DNA of 43,746 nt, from contig NCHJ01000011.1 in assembly GCA_002256765.1 (NCBI GenBank), forward strand, positions 1 to 43,746, written 5' to 3'. This document shows, in pieces, positions 26,506 through 36,512 of the stretch. The DNA is from Bacteroidetes bacterium 24-39-8. GTDB lineage: Bacteria > Bacteroidota > Bacteroidia > Chitinophagales > Chitinophagaceae. How positions within the stretch are numbered: position 1 is the first letter of the stretch; each line of letters opens with the position of its first letter. A program made the translations under genes and the position numbers. The notes under the pieces were generated by a model, which was not told where the DNA came from, made no database searches, and saw nothing but the letters and a program-made list of their open reading frames with translations.

Positions 26506-27761
26506 ATCTAAAACTCATAGCAGATGTGTCAAAGTCGCTTTTGCTTGCCAGGTGGAAACAGACCTTAGTGGCTGCCATTGGCGTTACGTTTGGGATTACC
26601 ATGTTTATCACTTTGCTGAGTTTTATGTCTGGCTTAAACGATATGTTAGATGGACTCATTTTAAATAGAACCCCGCATATTCGATTGTACAATGAGATTC
26701 AGGCAAGTGAACAACAACCCGTTGACCTTTATCCTGCTTATAAAAACCACCACAATTTTGTTCGTTCTCTAAAACCCAAAGACGAGCTATTACAAATTCA
26801 CAATAGTGCTCCTATTATTGAGGCTTTAAAAAAAGACAGCAGGGTATTGGGTGTAGCACCAAAGATTACAGCGCAGGTTTTCTACAATGTGGGTTCTATA
26901 GACCTCACCGGTGTGATTAATGGAATTGATGTAGAAGAAGAGAACCGTTTGTATTTTTTTAGCACTTATGTTACATCTGGCAATTATATAGACTTGAAGA
27001 ATACACCCAATAGCATTGTTTTGGGCAAGGGTGCGGCAGAAAAAATGATGGCCGCCATTGGCGATGTAATACAAGTAACTACTAGTAAAGGAGAAAGATT
27101 TCAATTAAAAGTGGTGGGTTATTTTCAATCTGGTATCAGTGATATTGATAAGGTACAGAGCTATGCCAATCTAAATACTACCCAAAAACTATTGGGCGAG
27201 TCAACGGGTTATATCACAGATATTCAAGTTAAACTCTATGATATACTGCAAGCACCTAAGATGGCTAAGGAGCTTCATAACAAATTCAATATTGAAGCCA
27301 TAGATATTCAAACAGCCAATTCTCAATTTGAAACGGGTAGTTCAGTTAGAACCCTCATCTCTTATGCAGTAGGAGTAACGCTTTTAATTGTAGCTGGCTT
27401 TGGCATTTACAATATATTGAACATGATGATCTATGAAAAAATGGACTCTATTGCCATACTCAAGGCTACCGGTTTTTCAGGCAATGACGTAAATAAGATT
27501 TTTATTACCATCGCTTTAAGCATTGGTATTTTTGGAGGGGCATTGGGGCTTTTATTTGGCTTTGGACTATCTGCATTAATAGACCAGATTCCCTTTAATA
27601 CTGCATCCTTACCAACGGTCAAAACCTATCCCATTAATTACAATCCAAGGTTTTACATGATTGGGGGTGTGTTCTCCTTAGTAACCACTTATATGGCAGG
27701 CTATTTTCCATCGCGTAAGGCAAGCAAGATTGATCCTGTTGTTATCATTAGAGGAAAATAA
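26502..27761 (+). CDS. ABC exporter permease (MacB/FtsX-like)
   Basis: A 419-residue permease with an N-terminal membrane helix (VAAIGVTFGITMFITLLSFMSG), a large periplasmic domain of about 230 residues, and three C-terminal helices carrying the FtsX pattern (YAVGVTLLIVAGFGIYNILNMMIYEK, then IAILKATGFSGNDV and ending GYFPSRKASKIDPVVIIRGK). This is the MacB/LolC-type mechanotransmission arrangement. Its ATPase is encoded by the next gene. It pairs with the adaptor upstream as a DevBCA/MacAB-style exporter. Confidence 0.93.
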   Translation: MNLKLIADVSKSLLLARWKQTLVAAIGVTFGITMFITLLSFMSGLNDMLDGLILNRTPHIRLYNEIQASEQQPVDLYPAYKNHHNFVRSLKPKDELLQIHNSAPIIEALKKDSRVLGVAPKITAQVFYNVGSIDLTGVINGIDVEEENRLYFFSTYVTSGNYIDLKNTPNSIVLGKGAAEKMMAAIGDVIQVTTSKGERFQLKVVGYFQSGISDIDKVQSYANLNTTQKLLGESTGYITDIQVKLYDILQAPKMAKELHNKFNIEAIDIQTANSQFETGSSVRTLISYAVGVTLLIVAGFGIYNILNMMIYEKMDSIAILKATGFSGNDVNKIFITIALSIGIFGGALGLLFGFGLSALIDQIPFNTASLPTVKTYPINYNPRFYMIGGVFSLVTTYMAGYFPSRKASKIDPVVIIRGK

Positions 27762-27762
27762 T

Positions 27763-28443
27763 ATGAGCAATATAATACTAGAAGCCAAAAAAATTACCAA
27801 ATTCTTTCATGACCCACTCACGGTGCAGGTTTTGAAGGAGATTAGCTTTAGTATCAACAGGTCTGAATTTGTTTCTGTGATTGGTAAGTCAGGTTGTGGC
27901 AAGTCTACCCTCCTTTATATCTTAAGCACCATGGACACGGATTATGAAGGAGAATTATATATTGATGGGGTTGCCATGCGCAATAGAAAAGAAGCAGAAC
28001 TAGCCAAGGTTCGTAATGAGAAAATTGGATTTGTATTTCAATTCCATTACCTACTCAATGAATTTTCTGTACTGAAAAATGTAATGCTTCCAGGTCTTAA
28101 ATTGGGCAAGTATTCAGACAAAGAAGTAGAACATAGGGCTATGGAAAAGCTAAAGATTCTGGGCATTGACAATGAAGCCCTCAAGAATCCCAATCAACTA
28201 TCAGGGGGCCAAAAACAAAGGGTTGCCATTGCACGTGCTTTAATCAATGACCCACTAATTATCATGGGTGATGAGCCCACCGGTAATTTAGACAAAAAGA
28301 ATTCAGAGATTGTGTTCAACATTTTCCAAGAATTGGCGTCAGCGTATCATCAATCCCTTTTGATTGTAACACATGACAATGAATTTGCGGCTAAGACCAA
28401 GCGAATCATTGAAATGGAAGATGGGAACATCATTCGTATGTAG
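27763..28443 (+). CDS. ABC exporter ATP-binding protein (LolD/MacB-type)
   Basis: A 226-residue ATPase with Walker A GKSGCGKST, Q-loop FVFQFHYLL, signature LSGGQKQR, Walker B LIIMGDEPTGNLD and the His switch VTHDNEF. The frame opens at TTG 27730 inside the permease gene, but ATG 27763, one base after the permease stop, gives the standard N-terminus (MSNIILEAKKITK). It powers the permease above. No drug-versus-lipid specificity can be read. Confidence 0.96.
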   Translation: MSNIILEAKKITKFFHDPLTVQVLKEISFSINRSEFVSVIGKSGCGKSTLLYILSTMDTDYEGELYIDGVAMRNRKEAELAKVRNEKIGFVFQFHYLLNEFSVLKNVMLPGLKLGKYSDKEVEHRAMEKLKILGIDNEALKNPNQLSGGQKQRVAIARALINDPLIIMGDEPTGNLDKKNSEIVFNIFQELASAYHQSLLIVTHDNEFAAKTKRIIEMEDGNIIRM

Positions 28444-28467
28444 TATCTTAATCCCTCAATTTTTTAT

Positions 28468-31400
28468 ATGAAACAGTTTTTCCTTGCAGGATGTATAGGT
28501 CTGTCATTGACCCTTGCTGCACAAAAGAAAAAAGAGGCAGCACCCGCTCCTGTAGTTACCACTAGTCCAGACAGCATGTACGGTGGACTCAAATGGCGCA
28601 ATATTGGACCCTTCCGTGGCGGAAGAGCCAATGCCGTTTCCGGTGTAGTCAAAAATGACCAACGCTTTTATGCAGGTTATACTGGCGGTGGAGTTTGGAT
28701 GACCAATGATGGGGGTGGGTCATGGCAAAATATTTCTGACGGATTCTTTAAAGTTGGTTCTATTGGAGACATTGCTGTTTCCGAATCAGATCCCAATGTG
28801 GTCTATGTAGGAACTGGCGAACACGCAGTGAGAGGTGTCATGACCAGTTATGGAGACGGTGTTTATAAATCTACCGATGCGGGCAAGACTTGGAAAAATA
28901 TTGGCCTAGAAAAAACCAGACATATTTCAGATGTAGTCATACATCCCAACAATCCCGAAATAGTTTTTGTAGCTGCGCAAGGAACCGTTCATGGGAATAA
29001 CAATGAACGTGGGGTTTATAAATCAACCGATGGCGGGCTCAATTGGAAACGTACTTTGTATATCAATGATAGCACTGGTATTGCTTCTTTGAGTATGGAC
29101 ATGAATAACCCTCGCGTACTCTATGCTGCATCTTGGGAACATAGACGTTTTCCTTGGACTGTATCAAGTGGAGGGCCGGGTTCTGCCATTTATAAATCAA
29201 CCGATGAAGGAAATACATGGACCAAATTAACCGGTGGTCTTCCAGCATCCATGGGTAAAGTAGGTATTAGTGTTTCAAGAGCCAATAGTAATCGCGTATT
29301 TGCTATTGTTGAAACGGAGAAAGCCAAATCAGGATTATATAGAAGTGATGACGCGGGTAAAACATGGGCATTGCTTTCCAATAACCAAGACATTTGTTCA
29401 AGGTCTTGGTATTATATGAAAGTGTTTGCTGACCCAATTAATGAAAACTTGGTCTATGTGCTCAATGCACCACTAATGCGTTCTATTGATGGTGGCAAAA
29501 ATTTTGCACCTGTAAGGGTGGCGCATGGAGATACACATGATTTTTGGATTCATCCAACGGCTAACAATATTATTGGCTTGGCCGATGATGGTGGAGCAGA
29601 AATTAGTTTTGACAGAACCAAGTCTTGGTCAAGTATCATGAACCAACCAACGGCACAATTCTATAGGGTAAACACAGACAATGTTTTCCCTTATAAAGTA
29701 TATGGAGGACAACAAGACAATTCATCCATGATCATTGCAAGCCGTAATAATTTGGGCGCTATCACTGAAAGAGACTGGACATTTGGACCAGGTTGTGAAT
29801 CAGCTTTTTTGGCTTTTGATCCAAATAATCCTATCAATATCTATGGAGGTTGCTATCAGGGTTATTTAGAAATATTGGATAGAAAGAATGGAGAGATTAA
29901 AAACATACAAGCCTATCCTACCATGAACTTGGCTATTGATCCCAAGAACATGAAATATAGGTTTAACTGGAGTGCACCCATTGTGGTTTCTGCACATGAC
30001 CCCAACACAGTATATCATGCTGGTAATGTATTATTCAAAACAAGTAATGCAGGAATTAACTGGGAACTTGTAAGTGGAGACTTAACAAGAAATGATAAAT
30101 CCAAACAAGGACCAGGCGGTCTTCCTTTTACCAATGAAGGTGCTGGTGGAGAAAATTATAATACCATTTTTTATGTGGCTGAATCACCCATATCAAAAGG
30201 AGAACTCTGGACTGGAAGTGATTGCGGATTTGTACAATTAACGCGTGACGAGGGAAAGACTTGGTCCAATGTAACTCCTGCTGGATTACCGGAATCTCAA
30301 ATCAATAGCATTGAAGTATCGGCTTTTGATAAGGGCACTGCCTATATATCTGCTACCAGGTATAAATTAAATGATTACGCTTCTTACACTTACAAAACAA
30401 CAGACTATGGTAAGAGCTGGACCCGCATTAACAAAGGCGTTCAGGCTGATGATTTTATTAAAGTAATCAGAGAAGACAAGCAAAATAAAAACATTTTGTA
30501 TGCAGGTGCAGAGAGAGCTTTCTATTTATCAAATGATGCGGGTAATAGCTGGCAGCAGTTTCAGTTAAACCTTCCTATTGTTCCTGTAACAGATTTAATG
30601 ATTCGTGATAATGATTTAGTGGCCGCCACTGCAGGGAGAGCTTTTTGGATCTTAGATGACCTGTCTGCTATTCAACAAAGTGCCGCTAATTTAAAAGAAT
30701 CAACCCTACAAATCTTTCAACCCAAAGCCAGTTACAAATATGGCGGTGGCAATGGTTTGCCAGAAGCCAACTATAGTGCAGGTCAGAATGCTCCCGAAGG
30801 AGTCATCTTGGATTATGTTCTACCTACCATTGATGAAAAAGATACGGTGAGTTTGAGTATTGTTAACGCAAGTGGTAAGACCATCAGAACCTATATTAAT
30901 CATGAAGATGAAACATATAGTAAATATCCTGGCGGGCCTGCACCCAAAGAACAATTGGCTGCTGAAAAGGGACATAATCGTATGCTATGGGATTTCAGAA
31001 CAGAAACAGTAGAGCCCAATGTAAAGGGAGTATATATTTTTGGCGACTATCGCGGTTACGCAGTGCCTCCTGGCAATTATACGGCTAGACTTACCCATAA
31101 TAAGACTGTAAAAGAAGTAACATTTAAAGTATTGCCCAACCCTGGCATTACAGCTACTGATGCAGATTGGAAAGAACAGCAAGCTATCTTAGAAAATATT
31201 ACAGCCACTATTAGTGAGATCCACCAATCTGTGATTGATTTAAGAAAAGTAAAACAACAATTAGAACATCATGCCAATATTTATAAAGACAATAAACAAG
31301 CAGATAGTTTGGTGAGTACGGCCAATAGCTTGGTTAAAACCATGGTAGATTGGGAAGCCAATATTGTAGAAAGCAGGATCAAGAACGGTCAGGACGTAAT

Positions 31401-31614
31401 CAACTGGCCAAGTAAAATCAATGCAGAATTTTTCAATATCAAAGGCGTAGCCGATGCCCCCAATCCAAAAATCACCAGCGGTTTAAAAGCAAGAATGGCT
31501 GACCTACAAAAAGAATGGGCTGGAGAAAAAGAGAAATTGCAAGGCATTAAACAATCTATCAAAACATACAATCAATTGTATCAATCTAAGCAATTAGACG
31601 CTATTCAACTCTAA
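28468..31614 (+). CDS. Secreted VPS10/BNR-repeat beta-propeller protein
   Basis: A 1048-residue exported protein (signal MKQFFLAGCIGLSLTLAAQ). Residues about 40-720 form one or two beta propellers with about ten Asp boxes of the S-x-D-x-G-x-T-W type: TNDGGGSW, STDAGKTW, STDGGLNW, STDEGNTW, SDDAGKTW, SIDGGKNF, TSNAGINW, TRDEGKTW, TTDYGKSW, SNDAGNSW. A beta-rich region follows (about 760-890) and a helical tail. Databases usually call such proteins 'glycosyl hydrolase' or VPS10 domain protein; the sialidase active-site arginines are not evident, so catalysis is doubtful. It starts 24 bases after the ATPase stop, but I see no functional tie to the exporter. Confidence 0.85.
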   Translation: MKQFFLAGCIGLSLTLAAQKKKEAAPAPVVTTSPDSMYGGLKWRNIGPFRGGRANAVSGVVKNDQRFYAGYTGGGVWMTNDGGGSWQNISDGFFKVGSIGDIAVSESDPNVVYVGTGEHAVRGVMTSYGDGVYKSTDAGKTWKNIGLEKTRHISDVVIHPNNPEIVFVAAQGTVHGNNNERGVYKSTDGGLNWKRTLYINDSTGIASLSMDMNNPRVLYAASWEHRRFPWTVSSGGPGSAIYKSTDEGNTWTKLTGGLPASMGKVGISVSRANSNRVFAIVETEKAKSGLYRSDDAGKTWALLSNNQDICSRSWYYMKVFADPINENLVYVLNAPLMRSIDGGKNFAPVRVAHGDTHDFWIHPTANNIIGLADDGGAEISFDRTKSWSSIMNQPTAQFYRVNTDNVFPYKVYGGQQDNSSMIIASRNNLGAITERDWTFGPGCESAFLAFDPNNPINIYGGCYQGYLEILDRKNGEIKNIQAYPTMNLAIDPKNMKYRFNWSAPIVVSAHDPNTVYHAGNVLFKTSNAGINWELVSGDLTRNDKSKQGPGGLPFTNEGAGGENYNTIFYVAESPISKGELWTGSDCGFVQLTRDEGKTWSNVTPAGLPESQINSIEVSAFDKGTAYISATRYKLNDYASYTYKTTDYGKSWTRINKGVQADDFIKVIREDKQNKNILYAGAERAFYLSNDAGNSWQQFQLNLPIVPVTDLMIRDNDLVAATAGRAFWILDDLSAIQQSAANLKESTLQIFQPKASYKYGGGNGLPEANYSAGQNAPEGVILDYVLPTIDEKDTVSLSIVNASGKTIRTYINHEDETYSKYPGGPAPKEQLAAEKGHNRMLWDFRTETVEPNVKGVYIFGDYRGYAVPPGNYTARLTHNKTVKEVTFKVLPNPGITATDADWKEQQAILENITATISEIHQSVIDLRKVKQQLEHHANIYKDNKQADSLVSTANSLVKTMVDWEANIVESRIKNGQDVINWPSKINAEFFNIKGVADAPNPKITSGLKARMADLQKEWAGEKEKLQGIKQSIKTYNQLYQSKQLDAIQL

Positions 31615-31626
31615 TTGAGTTCCCAT

Positions 31627-31666
31627 AAAAAAATAACCCCAACCATTCAGTTGGGGTTATTTTTTT
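31627..31666. terminator. Bidirectional terminator between VPS10 and SusD genes
   Basis: A perfect 17-bp stem, with arms 31627-31643 and 31650-31666 carrying the cores AACCCCAAC/GTTGGGGTT and seven A's/seven T's at the ends, six-base loop. It lies between convergent genes and suits both directions. Confidence 0.92.
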
Positions 31667-31680
31667 AATCAATCTTAGTA

Positions 31681-33270
31681 TTACCATCCGGGGTTCTGAC
31701 CCAATGCTGGGTTCAAGGTTTTTTCTTTCTGCGGCACAGGCCATAGATAGTGCTTTGAAGCGCTAAATGCCCTATTAACACTTGGCACTTCCACAACTAC
31801 AGGAGCCCCAGCAGTTGTATAATAGGTAAGACCGAACACCTTACCTGGCATTACTGTTTCAGCAGTTTTCCATCTGCGAATATCAAACAGATGCCATCCT
31901 TCAAATGCTAACTCAATAGTTCTTTCTAAACGTACAGCTGCCCTTAATTCAGTTTGAGTTAAAGTACTAGCCAAGGCAGGTAATCCAACATCAGTTCTAG
32001 TTCTAACTTTGTTAATGGCATCAAAAACAGTTGCATCAATCTGATTGAGCTCAATTTTAGCTTCCGCATAGGTAAGCAATACTTCTGCATAACGGAGTAA
32101 GATGAAATTTAAACCTGAAGCACCAGGTGCTGCAAAGTCTTCTGCACTACAATACTTTTTTAAAGAAAAACCTGTGGTAGTATTATACTGTGTTTTTCCA
32201 ATTTCATCTCCTCCACCACCACCAGGAATTGGTCTAAATAGAATCCCACTTGGCAATGGATCTCCATCTAAATAACTGGTAAAGCGTAAGCGGGGATCTC
32301 TATTTAAATAAGGATTTTTGGGATCAAAACCAGAAGTTGGATCCGTGATAGATTTTCCGTTTTTCATAGGAAATAAATCCACTAATGTTTTTGTTGGTAC
32401 ATAGTTACTTCCTGAGCTTCTTTGGCTATAAGGCCCCATAAATGAAAAAGCATTTTGGGTAATGGTACCCGTTAAAAATTGCTTGTCTAAAACCACTTCT
32501 GCGCTATTTTCACTAGCTATACTAAAAAGCTTGCCATATTCTGGCAATAAAGAATAAACACCTAAGTCTATGACTTGTTTGGCAGCAGCGGCGGCAACAG
32601 TATAGTTTCCAGACCATAAATTAGCCCTTGCCTTTAAAGCTAAAGCGGCACCTTTTGTAACTCTGCCTTTGTCAACTGCAGCATAAGTATTGGGCAATAA
32701 GGCGGCAGCTTCAGTTAACTCCTTATCTATAAATTCCCAAACCGTTTTAGTGGCTGTTCTTGTTATTACTTTACCATCAGCTGCACTAATATTGGTAGTA
32801 ACTAATGGAACGTCTCCATAGAGACCAACTAATTTCATGTAAAAATAAGCTCTTAGGGTTCTGGCTTCACCTTTAAACTGACCTATCAGTGCTGTATTGG
32901 TTGTAACTATTTTGTCAATATTGTCTAGCAAATAATTGGCCAAATAAATACCTCTGTAACCAGCAGTCCATTCGGTTTGGATTCTGGAATGTGAAGCATC
33001 ATAAGTACCATTTTCAATATTGTATTCCGCCGTGAATGTGGTATTAGTATGACCAATTTCTGTTACTCCCTCTAAATTAAAGAGGTTAACTGCATCCAAA
33101 CTTGGATAAATGGCGTTGACTGCTGATCTAGCATCTGCTTCAGTTTTCCAATAAATTTCGGAAGAAATTCTATCGTTGGGCAATGTTTCTAACACGGCCT
33201 TTTTGCATCCAATCAAACTAGTCAGTGTTGAGAATGCTAAGATGGCTATATAGGATTGATATTGTTTCAT
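31681..33270 (-). CDS. SusD/RagB family glycan-binding lipoprotein
   Basis: A 529-residue outer-membrane lipoprotein (lipobox LIGC). SusD features: EIYWKTEADARSAVNAIYPSL near the start, helical TPR-like repeats, FKGEARTLRAYFYMKLVGLYGDVPL, and the C-terminal LLRYAEVLLTYAEAKIEL, RRWKTAETV and LWPVPQKEKTLNPALGQNPG. It is the surface lid that binds sugars for the SusC channel encoded just upstream (17 bases). The frame starts at TTG 33276; ATG 33270 gives the proper signal. The glycan is unknown, but a sulfated one is suggested by the sulfatase. Confidence 0.95.
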   Translation of the reverse strand: MKQYQSYIAILAFSTLTSLIGCKKAVLETLPNDRISSEIYWKTEADARSAVNAIYPSLDAVNLFNLEGVTEIGHTNTTFTAEYNIENGTYDASHSRIQTEWTAGYRGIYLANYLLDNIDKIVTTNTALIGQFKGEARTLRAYFYMKLVGLYGDVPLVTTNISAADGKVITRTATKTVWEFIDKELTEAAALLPNTYAAVDKGRVTKGAALALKARANLWSGNYTVAAAAAKQVIDLGVYSLLPEYGKLFSIASENSAEVVLDKQFLTGTITQNAFSFMGPYSQRSSGSNYVPTKTLVDLFPMKNGKSITDPTSGFDPKNPYLNRDPRLRFTSYLDGDPLPSGILFRPIPGGGGGDEIGKTQYNTTTGFSLKKYCSAEDFAAPGASGLNFILLRYAEVLLTYAEAKIELNQIDATVFDAINKVRTRTDVGLPALASTLTQTELRAAVRLERTIELAFEGWHLFDIRRWKTAETVMPGKVFGLTYYTTAGAPVVVEVPSVNRAFSASKHYLWPVPQKEKTLNPALGQNPGW

Positions 33271-33287
33271 GTTCAATAATTTAGAGA

Positions 33288-36200
33288 TTAGAAATTGATA
33301 TTAGCACCAATGGTTACCAATCGGGTTTGTGGAAAATAAGTTACCCTTCCTGATTCTGCTTCCGGATCTAAGCTCCATTCATTTAACTTGGAAAAAGTAA
33401 CCAAGTTGGTAGCAGAAGTATACACATTGGCTCCTTTAATACCTAATTTCTTGCTTACTTCAGGAGAAAGAGTATAGGTTAATTGAATGTTTTTCAATCT
33501 CAAATAGGACCCGTCAATAATCTGTCTGTCAGATGTATTAACGTTACGTTGATCACTTTTTCTAGGCAATGGAAATTTGGCATTGGTATTAGTTGGTGTC
33601 CAATAATTTCCTGCAAAGATTTGATGCGTAAATCCTTCAAAAATCCCCATCTCTGCTAATGCACCAGAAATACGGGTATCTACTTTAGCCGCACCTTGGA
33701 AGAAGATGTTCAAACTAAAATTACGATAGCTCACTTCACTATTCAAACCAAAAGTGAATTTTGGAAATGGATTACCAATCACGGTCATATCATCCGCATT
33801 AATCTTTCCATCATTGTTTAAATCAACATATTTAACGTCTCCTGGTTTTGTGTTTGTTGCAATGGTGGGATAGGAGGCAATCTCAGACGTTGTTTGAAAA
33901 TAACCGTTTGTTTTATATCCCCAATGGGAGTTAAATGGAATACCTTGTGCTACAATATATCTTGGATCAAGATCTGAACCAGAAATAAATGGTCCAGAGC
34001 CTTTTAAGTCAACCACATTGTTGGTACTGATGGCAAAATTTCCAAGAAAACTATATTGCACTTTGTGGTTGTTGTTTTTGTATCCAAGTGTAAATTCCCA
34101 TCCTTTATTATCAATGATTCCAGCATTTTGGTTAGAAGAAGTAAAACCAATAACTGCTGGAAGAGGAAGGGCTAACAAAATACCTTCGGTTCTTTTCTTA
34201 TAGTAGTCAATGCTAAAATTCCAATGGTTATTAAACATAGTACCATCAATACCCAAATCTGTTTGAGTATTGGTTTCCCAAGTAATGGTTCTGTCAGCCA
34301 AAGAAGTAGCAGAGAAAGAGGTAACTGCAGCTCCTCCAAAAGTATAAGAACCTGAAGAGAGTGAAGAATAATAACTATACAATGGAACGGTTTGGTTTCC
34401 TGTTTGTCCCCATGATCCACGTAGTTTTAGTTCATTGAAAGGCAGGTTTAATTTTTGAAAGAATGACTCTTTAGACAATCGCCAAGCGGCAGAAAAAGAC
34501 GGGAAAAAGCTATATTGGTTTTCAGCAGCAAACCTTGACGATCCGTCATATCTACCATTTACTTCTAGTAAGTATTTGCTATCATAAGCATAGTTGAATC
34601 TTGCAAAGAATGAACGCAATCCAAATTCGTAATCAGATCCGCCATTATTTTTAGTTGCATCATTGGTACCCTGACCCAAAGACTGAATATCATTATTATA
34701 AAAACGTTCCCGATAAGCTGAAATACTATTCCCGTTATTATAGATTTCAGAAAAGCCTAATAAGCCTTTGAACTCGTGTTTGTTGATGGTTTTTTGATAA
34801 TTGGCTAGGAAATTGGTAGTCAATTCAGTGAACCTAGAGCGACTTTCTGTTAATAGATTATTAGCAATATTAACTGAACCGCCGGTATTGGGGTCCCTGT
34901 TGCTATAGGCATTTTGATATGCTTTTTGTTCTTGATAATTAACTACACCAGATAATTGGCCAGTTAGAGTTAGGTTTTTTACCACTTCATAATCCAGTTT
35001 TGCAGTTCCATATAAATAGTGGGTACTAATTTTATTATAACCCGTTTTTTCTAAAAACATCAATGGGTTATTGTTTTGCGGACTTAGACCGTATATTCCA
35101 TTATCATATTTTGGCACTGTCCATTGTGAACCGTGTAAAAAATAGTTGAAAGCATCACCTCTATAAGGACTATTGCTATAATTAAAACGATAGTTCAAAT
35201 CAGTACTCAATTTCAACTTATCAGAAATTTTCAAGTCATTGTTGATTCTCATTTCGCGGATAGATGCGTCATAACCTGGGGCAATTCCGTCTTGACCAGA
35301 GGAACGCAAACTCACCCTAGTTCTACTATTTTCTCCACCACCACTAATAGAAATATTGTGGCTGTATTGCGGAGCAGATCTGAGTACATTTTGAAACCAA
35401 ATATTGGGCAATGGGTATTTGTTCCTGTCTGTTGCATTAACCCAAGCTTGGATACTAGATTCTTGATAACGTGCAGGAACTGCTAATCCAGAATTGGTAT
35501 AAGCCAATACTTGATAACGCATATAAGTCTCTAATTCCATTTGAACTGGGTCATTAGTACTATTCTGTAATGCAAAATATCCATTATAGCTTACCGTAGT
35601 TTTTCCCGCTTTACCTCTTTTAGTAGTAACCAAGATTACACCATTAGCGGCTCTGGAACCATAGATAGCGGTTGAAGACGCATCTTTTAATACAGAGATT
35701 GTTTCAACGTCTTCGGGGTTTAGGTTAAAAAAAGTTTGCTCAACTCCATCCACTATGATTAAGGGAGAACTATTACCAGAACTATTACCACTAAAAGTAG
35801 TGGTACCCCTGATACGCATAGTTGCAGAAGTTCTGCCTGGTTCTCCACCCCTATCTAGCACTGTTAATCCGGCAGCTTGACCCTGTAAGGCTTGCTGCAT
35901 GTTAGAAACTGGTCTTCTGGTTAGTTCAGCCCCCTTAATTTGGGTTACGGAACTGGTCATGGTAATTTTTTTCTGAGCTCCATAACCTACTACTACCACG
36001 TCTTCTAGTTCAGATTTACTAGGAACTAGTTGTAGGTCTAATGCACCCGAAATCTCAGACACATTAACGGTACGGCTGGCAAAACCAACAGAACTAATCA
36101 CTAGTTGGTCAGTAGGTTTAGCGTTTAAGCTAAATTGGCCGGCTGCATTGGTTTGGGTACCATTTTTGGACCCTTTGACCACAATTGACACCCCTTCTAA

Positions 36201-36323
36201 GGGTGATTGGTCAACAGAGGAACGCAGTGTTCCTTTTACAATTGTTTGTGCCATGGACTGACTGGCAAAAAGCAAGACAGCTGCAAGGGCAATAAGCAGT
36301 TTTTGGTAGGTTTTTTCAAACAT
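33288..36323 (-). CDS. SusC/RagA family TonB-linked outer-membrane transporter
   Basis: A 1011-residue outer-membrane importer. After the signal comes a carboxypeptidase-regulatory-like domain (KGTLRSSVDQSPLEGVSIVV), then the plug with SNMQQALQGQAAGLTV, LIIVDGVE and the SusC hallmark STAIYGSRAANGVILVTTK, then the barrel ending in YFPQTRLVTIGANINF. It imports oligosaccharides together with SusD. The 189-base gap upstream, shared with the divergent sulfatase gene, contains a LacI-like operator. Confidence 0.96.
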   Translation of the reverse strand: MFEKTYQKLLIALAAVLLFASQSMAQTIVKGTLRSSVDQSPLEGVSIVVKGSKNGTQTNAAGQFSLNAKPTDQLVISSVGFASRTVNVSEISGALDLQLVPSKSELEDVVVVGYGAQKKITMTSSVTQIKGAELTRRPVSNMQQALQGQAAGLTVLDRGGEPGRTSATMRIRGTTTFSGNSSGNSSPLIIVDGVEQTFFNLNPEDVETISVLKDASSTAIYGSRAANGVILVTTKRGKAGKTTVSYNGYFALQNSTNDPVQMELETYMRYQVLAYTNSGLAVPARYQESSIQAWVNATDRNKYPLPNIWFQNVLRSAPQYSHNISISGGGENSRTRVSLRSSGQDGIAPGYDASIREMRINNDLKISDKLKLSTDLNYRFNYSNSPYRGDAFNYFLHGSQWTVPKYDNGIYGLSPQNNNPLMFLEKTGYNKISTHYLYGTAKLDYEVVKNLTLTGQLSGVVNYQEQKAYQNAYSNRDPNTGGSVNIANNLLTESRSRFTELTTNFLANYQKTINKHEFKGLLGFSEIYNNGNSISAYRERFYNNDIQSLGQGTNDATKNNGGSDYEFGLRSFFARFNYAYDSKYLLEVNGRYDGSSRFAAENQYSFFPSFSAAWRLSKESFFQKLNLPFNELKLRGSWGQTGNQTVPLYSYYSSLSSGSYTFGGAAVTSFSATSLADRTITWETNTQTDLGIDGTMFNNHWNFSIDYYKKRTEGILLALPLPAVIGFTSSNQNAGIIDNKGWEFTLGYKNNNHKVQYSFLGNFAISTNNVVDLKGSGPFISGSDLDPRYIVAQGIPFNSHWGYKTNGYFQTTSEIASYPTIATNTKPGDVKYVDLNNDGKINADDMTVIGNPFPKFTFGLNSEVSYRNFSLNIFFQGAAKVDTRISGALAEMGIFEGFTHQIFAGNYWTPTNTNAKFPLPRKSDQRNVNTSDRQIIDGSYLRLKNIQLTYTLSPEVSKKLGIKGANVYTSATNLVTFSKLNEWSLDPEAESGRVTYFPQTRLVTIGANINF

Positions 36324-36376
36324 GGTTTGGCGTTTAATGGTATTTAAATTATCATTTGAATTCCAGATTTATTAGC

Positions 36377-36388
36377 GCAACCGTTTGC
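36377..36388. promoter_or_regulatory. LacI-family operator candidate
   Basis: GCAACCGTTTGC is a palindrome with a single mismatched pair around a central CG, the pattern of LacI/GalR-family operators (ideal form GCAAACGTTTGC). It lies in the SusC/sulfatase gap, with the LacI gene just beyond the sulfatase. Confidence 0.6.
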
Positions 36389-36399
36389 ACAAAAAATGA

Positions 36400-36414
36400 T
36401 TTGCAATTTGCAAA
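36400..36414. promoter_or_regulatory. Second palindrome in the SusC/sulfatase gap
   Basis: TTTGCAA and TTGCAAA, separated by one T, are perfect reverse complements, 11 bases from the first site. It lacks the central CG, so it may be a variant LacI site or a site for another protein. Confidence 0.4.
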
Positions 36415-36475
36415 AGCAAAGACTATATTGATAGTGATACTGATTTTTTTAGTCCACTTTTTAGTAGACAAACAG

Positions 36476-36497
36476 AAAGTCAATATTTTCGGACTTT
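36476..36497. promoter_or_regulatory. Inverted repeat before the sulfatase start
   Basis: AAAGTC (36476-36481) and GACTTT (36492-36497) are separated by ten bases and end 15 bases before the GTG start. Short, so possibly chance. Confidence 0.25.
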
Positions 36498-36512
36498 TCA
36501 AAAATCATATAA

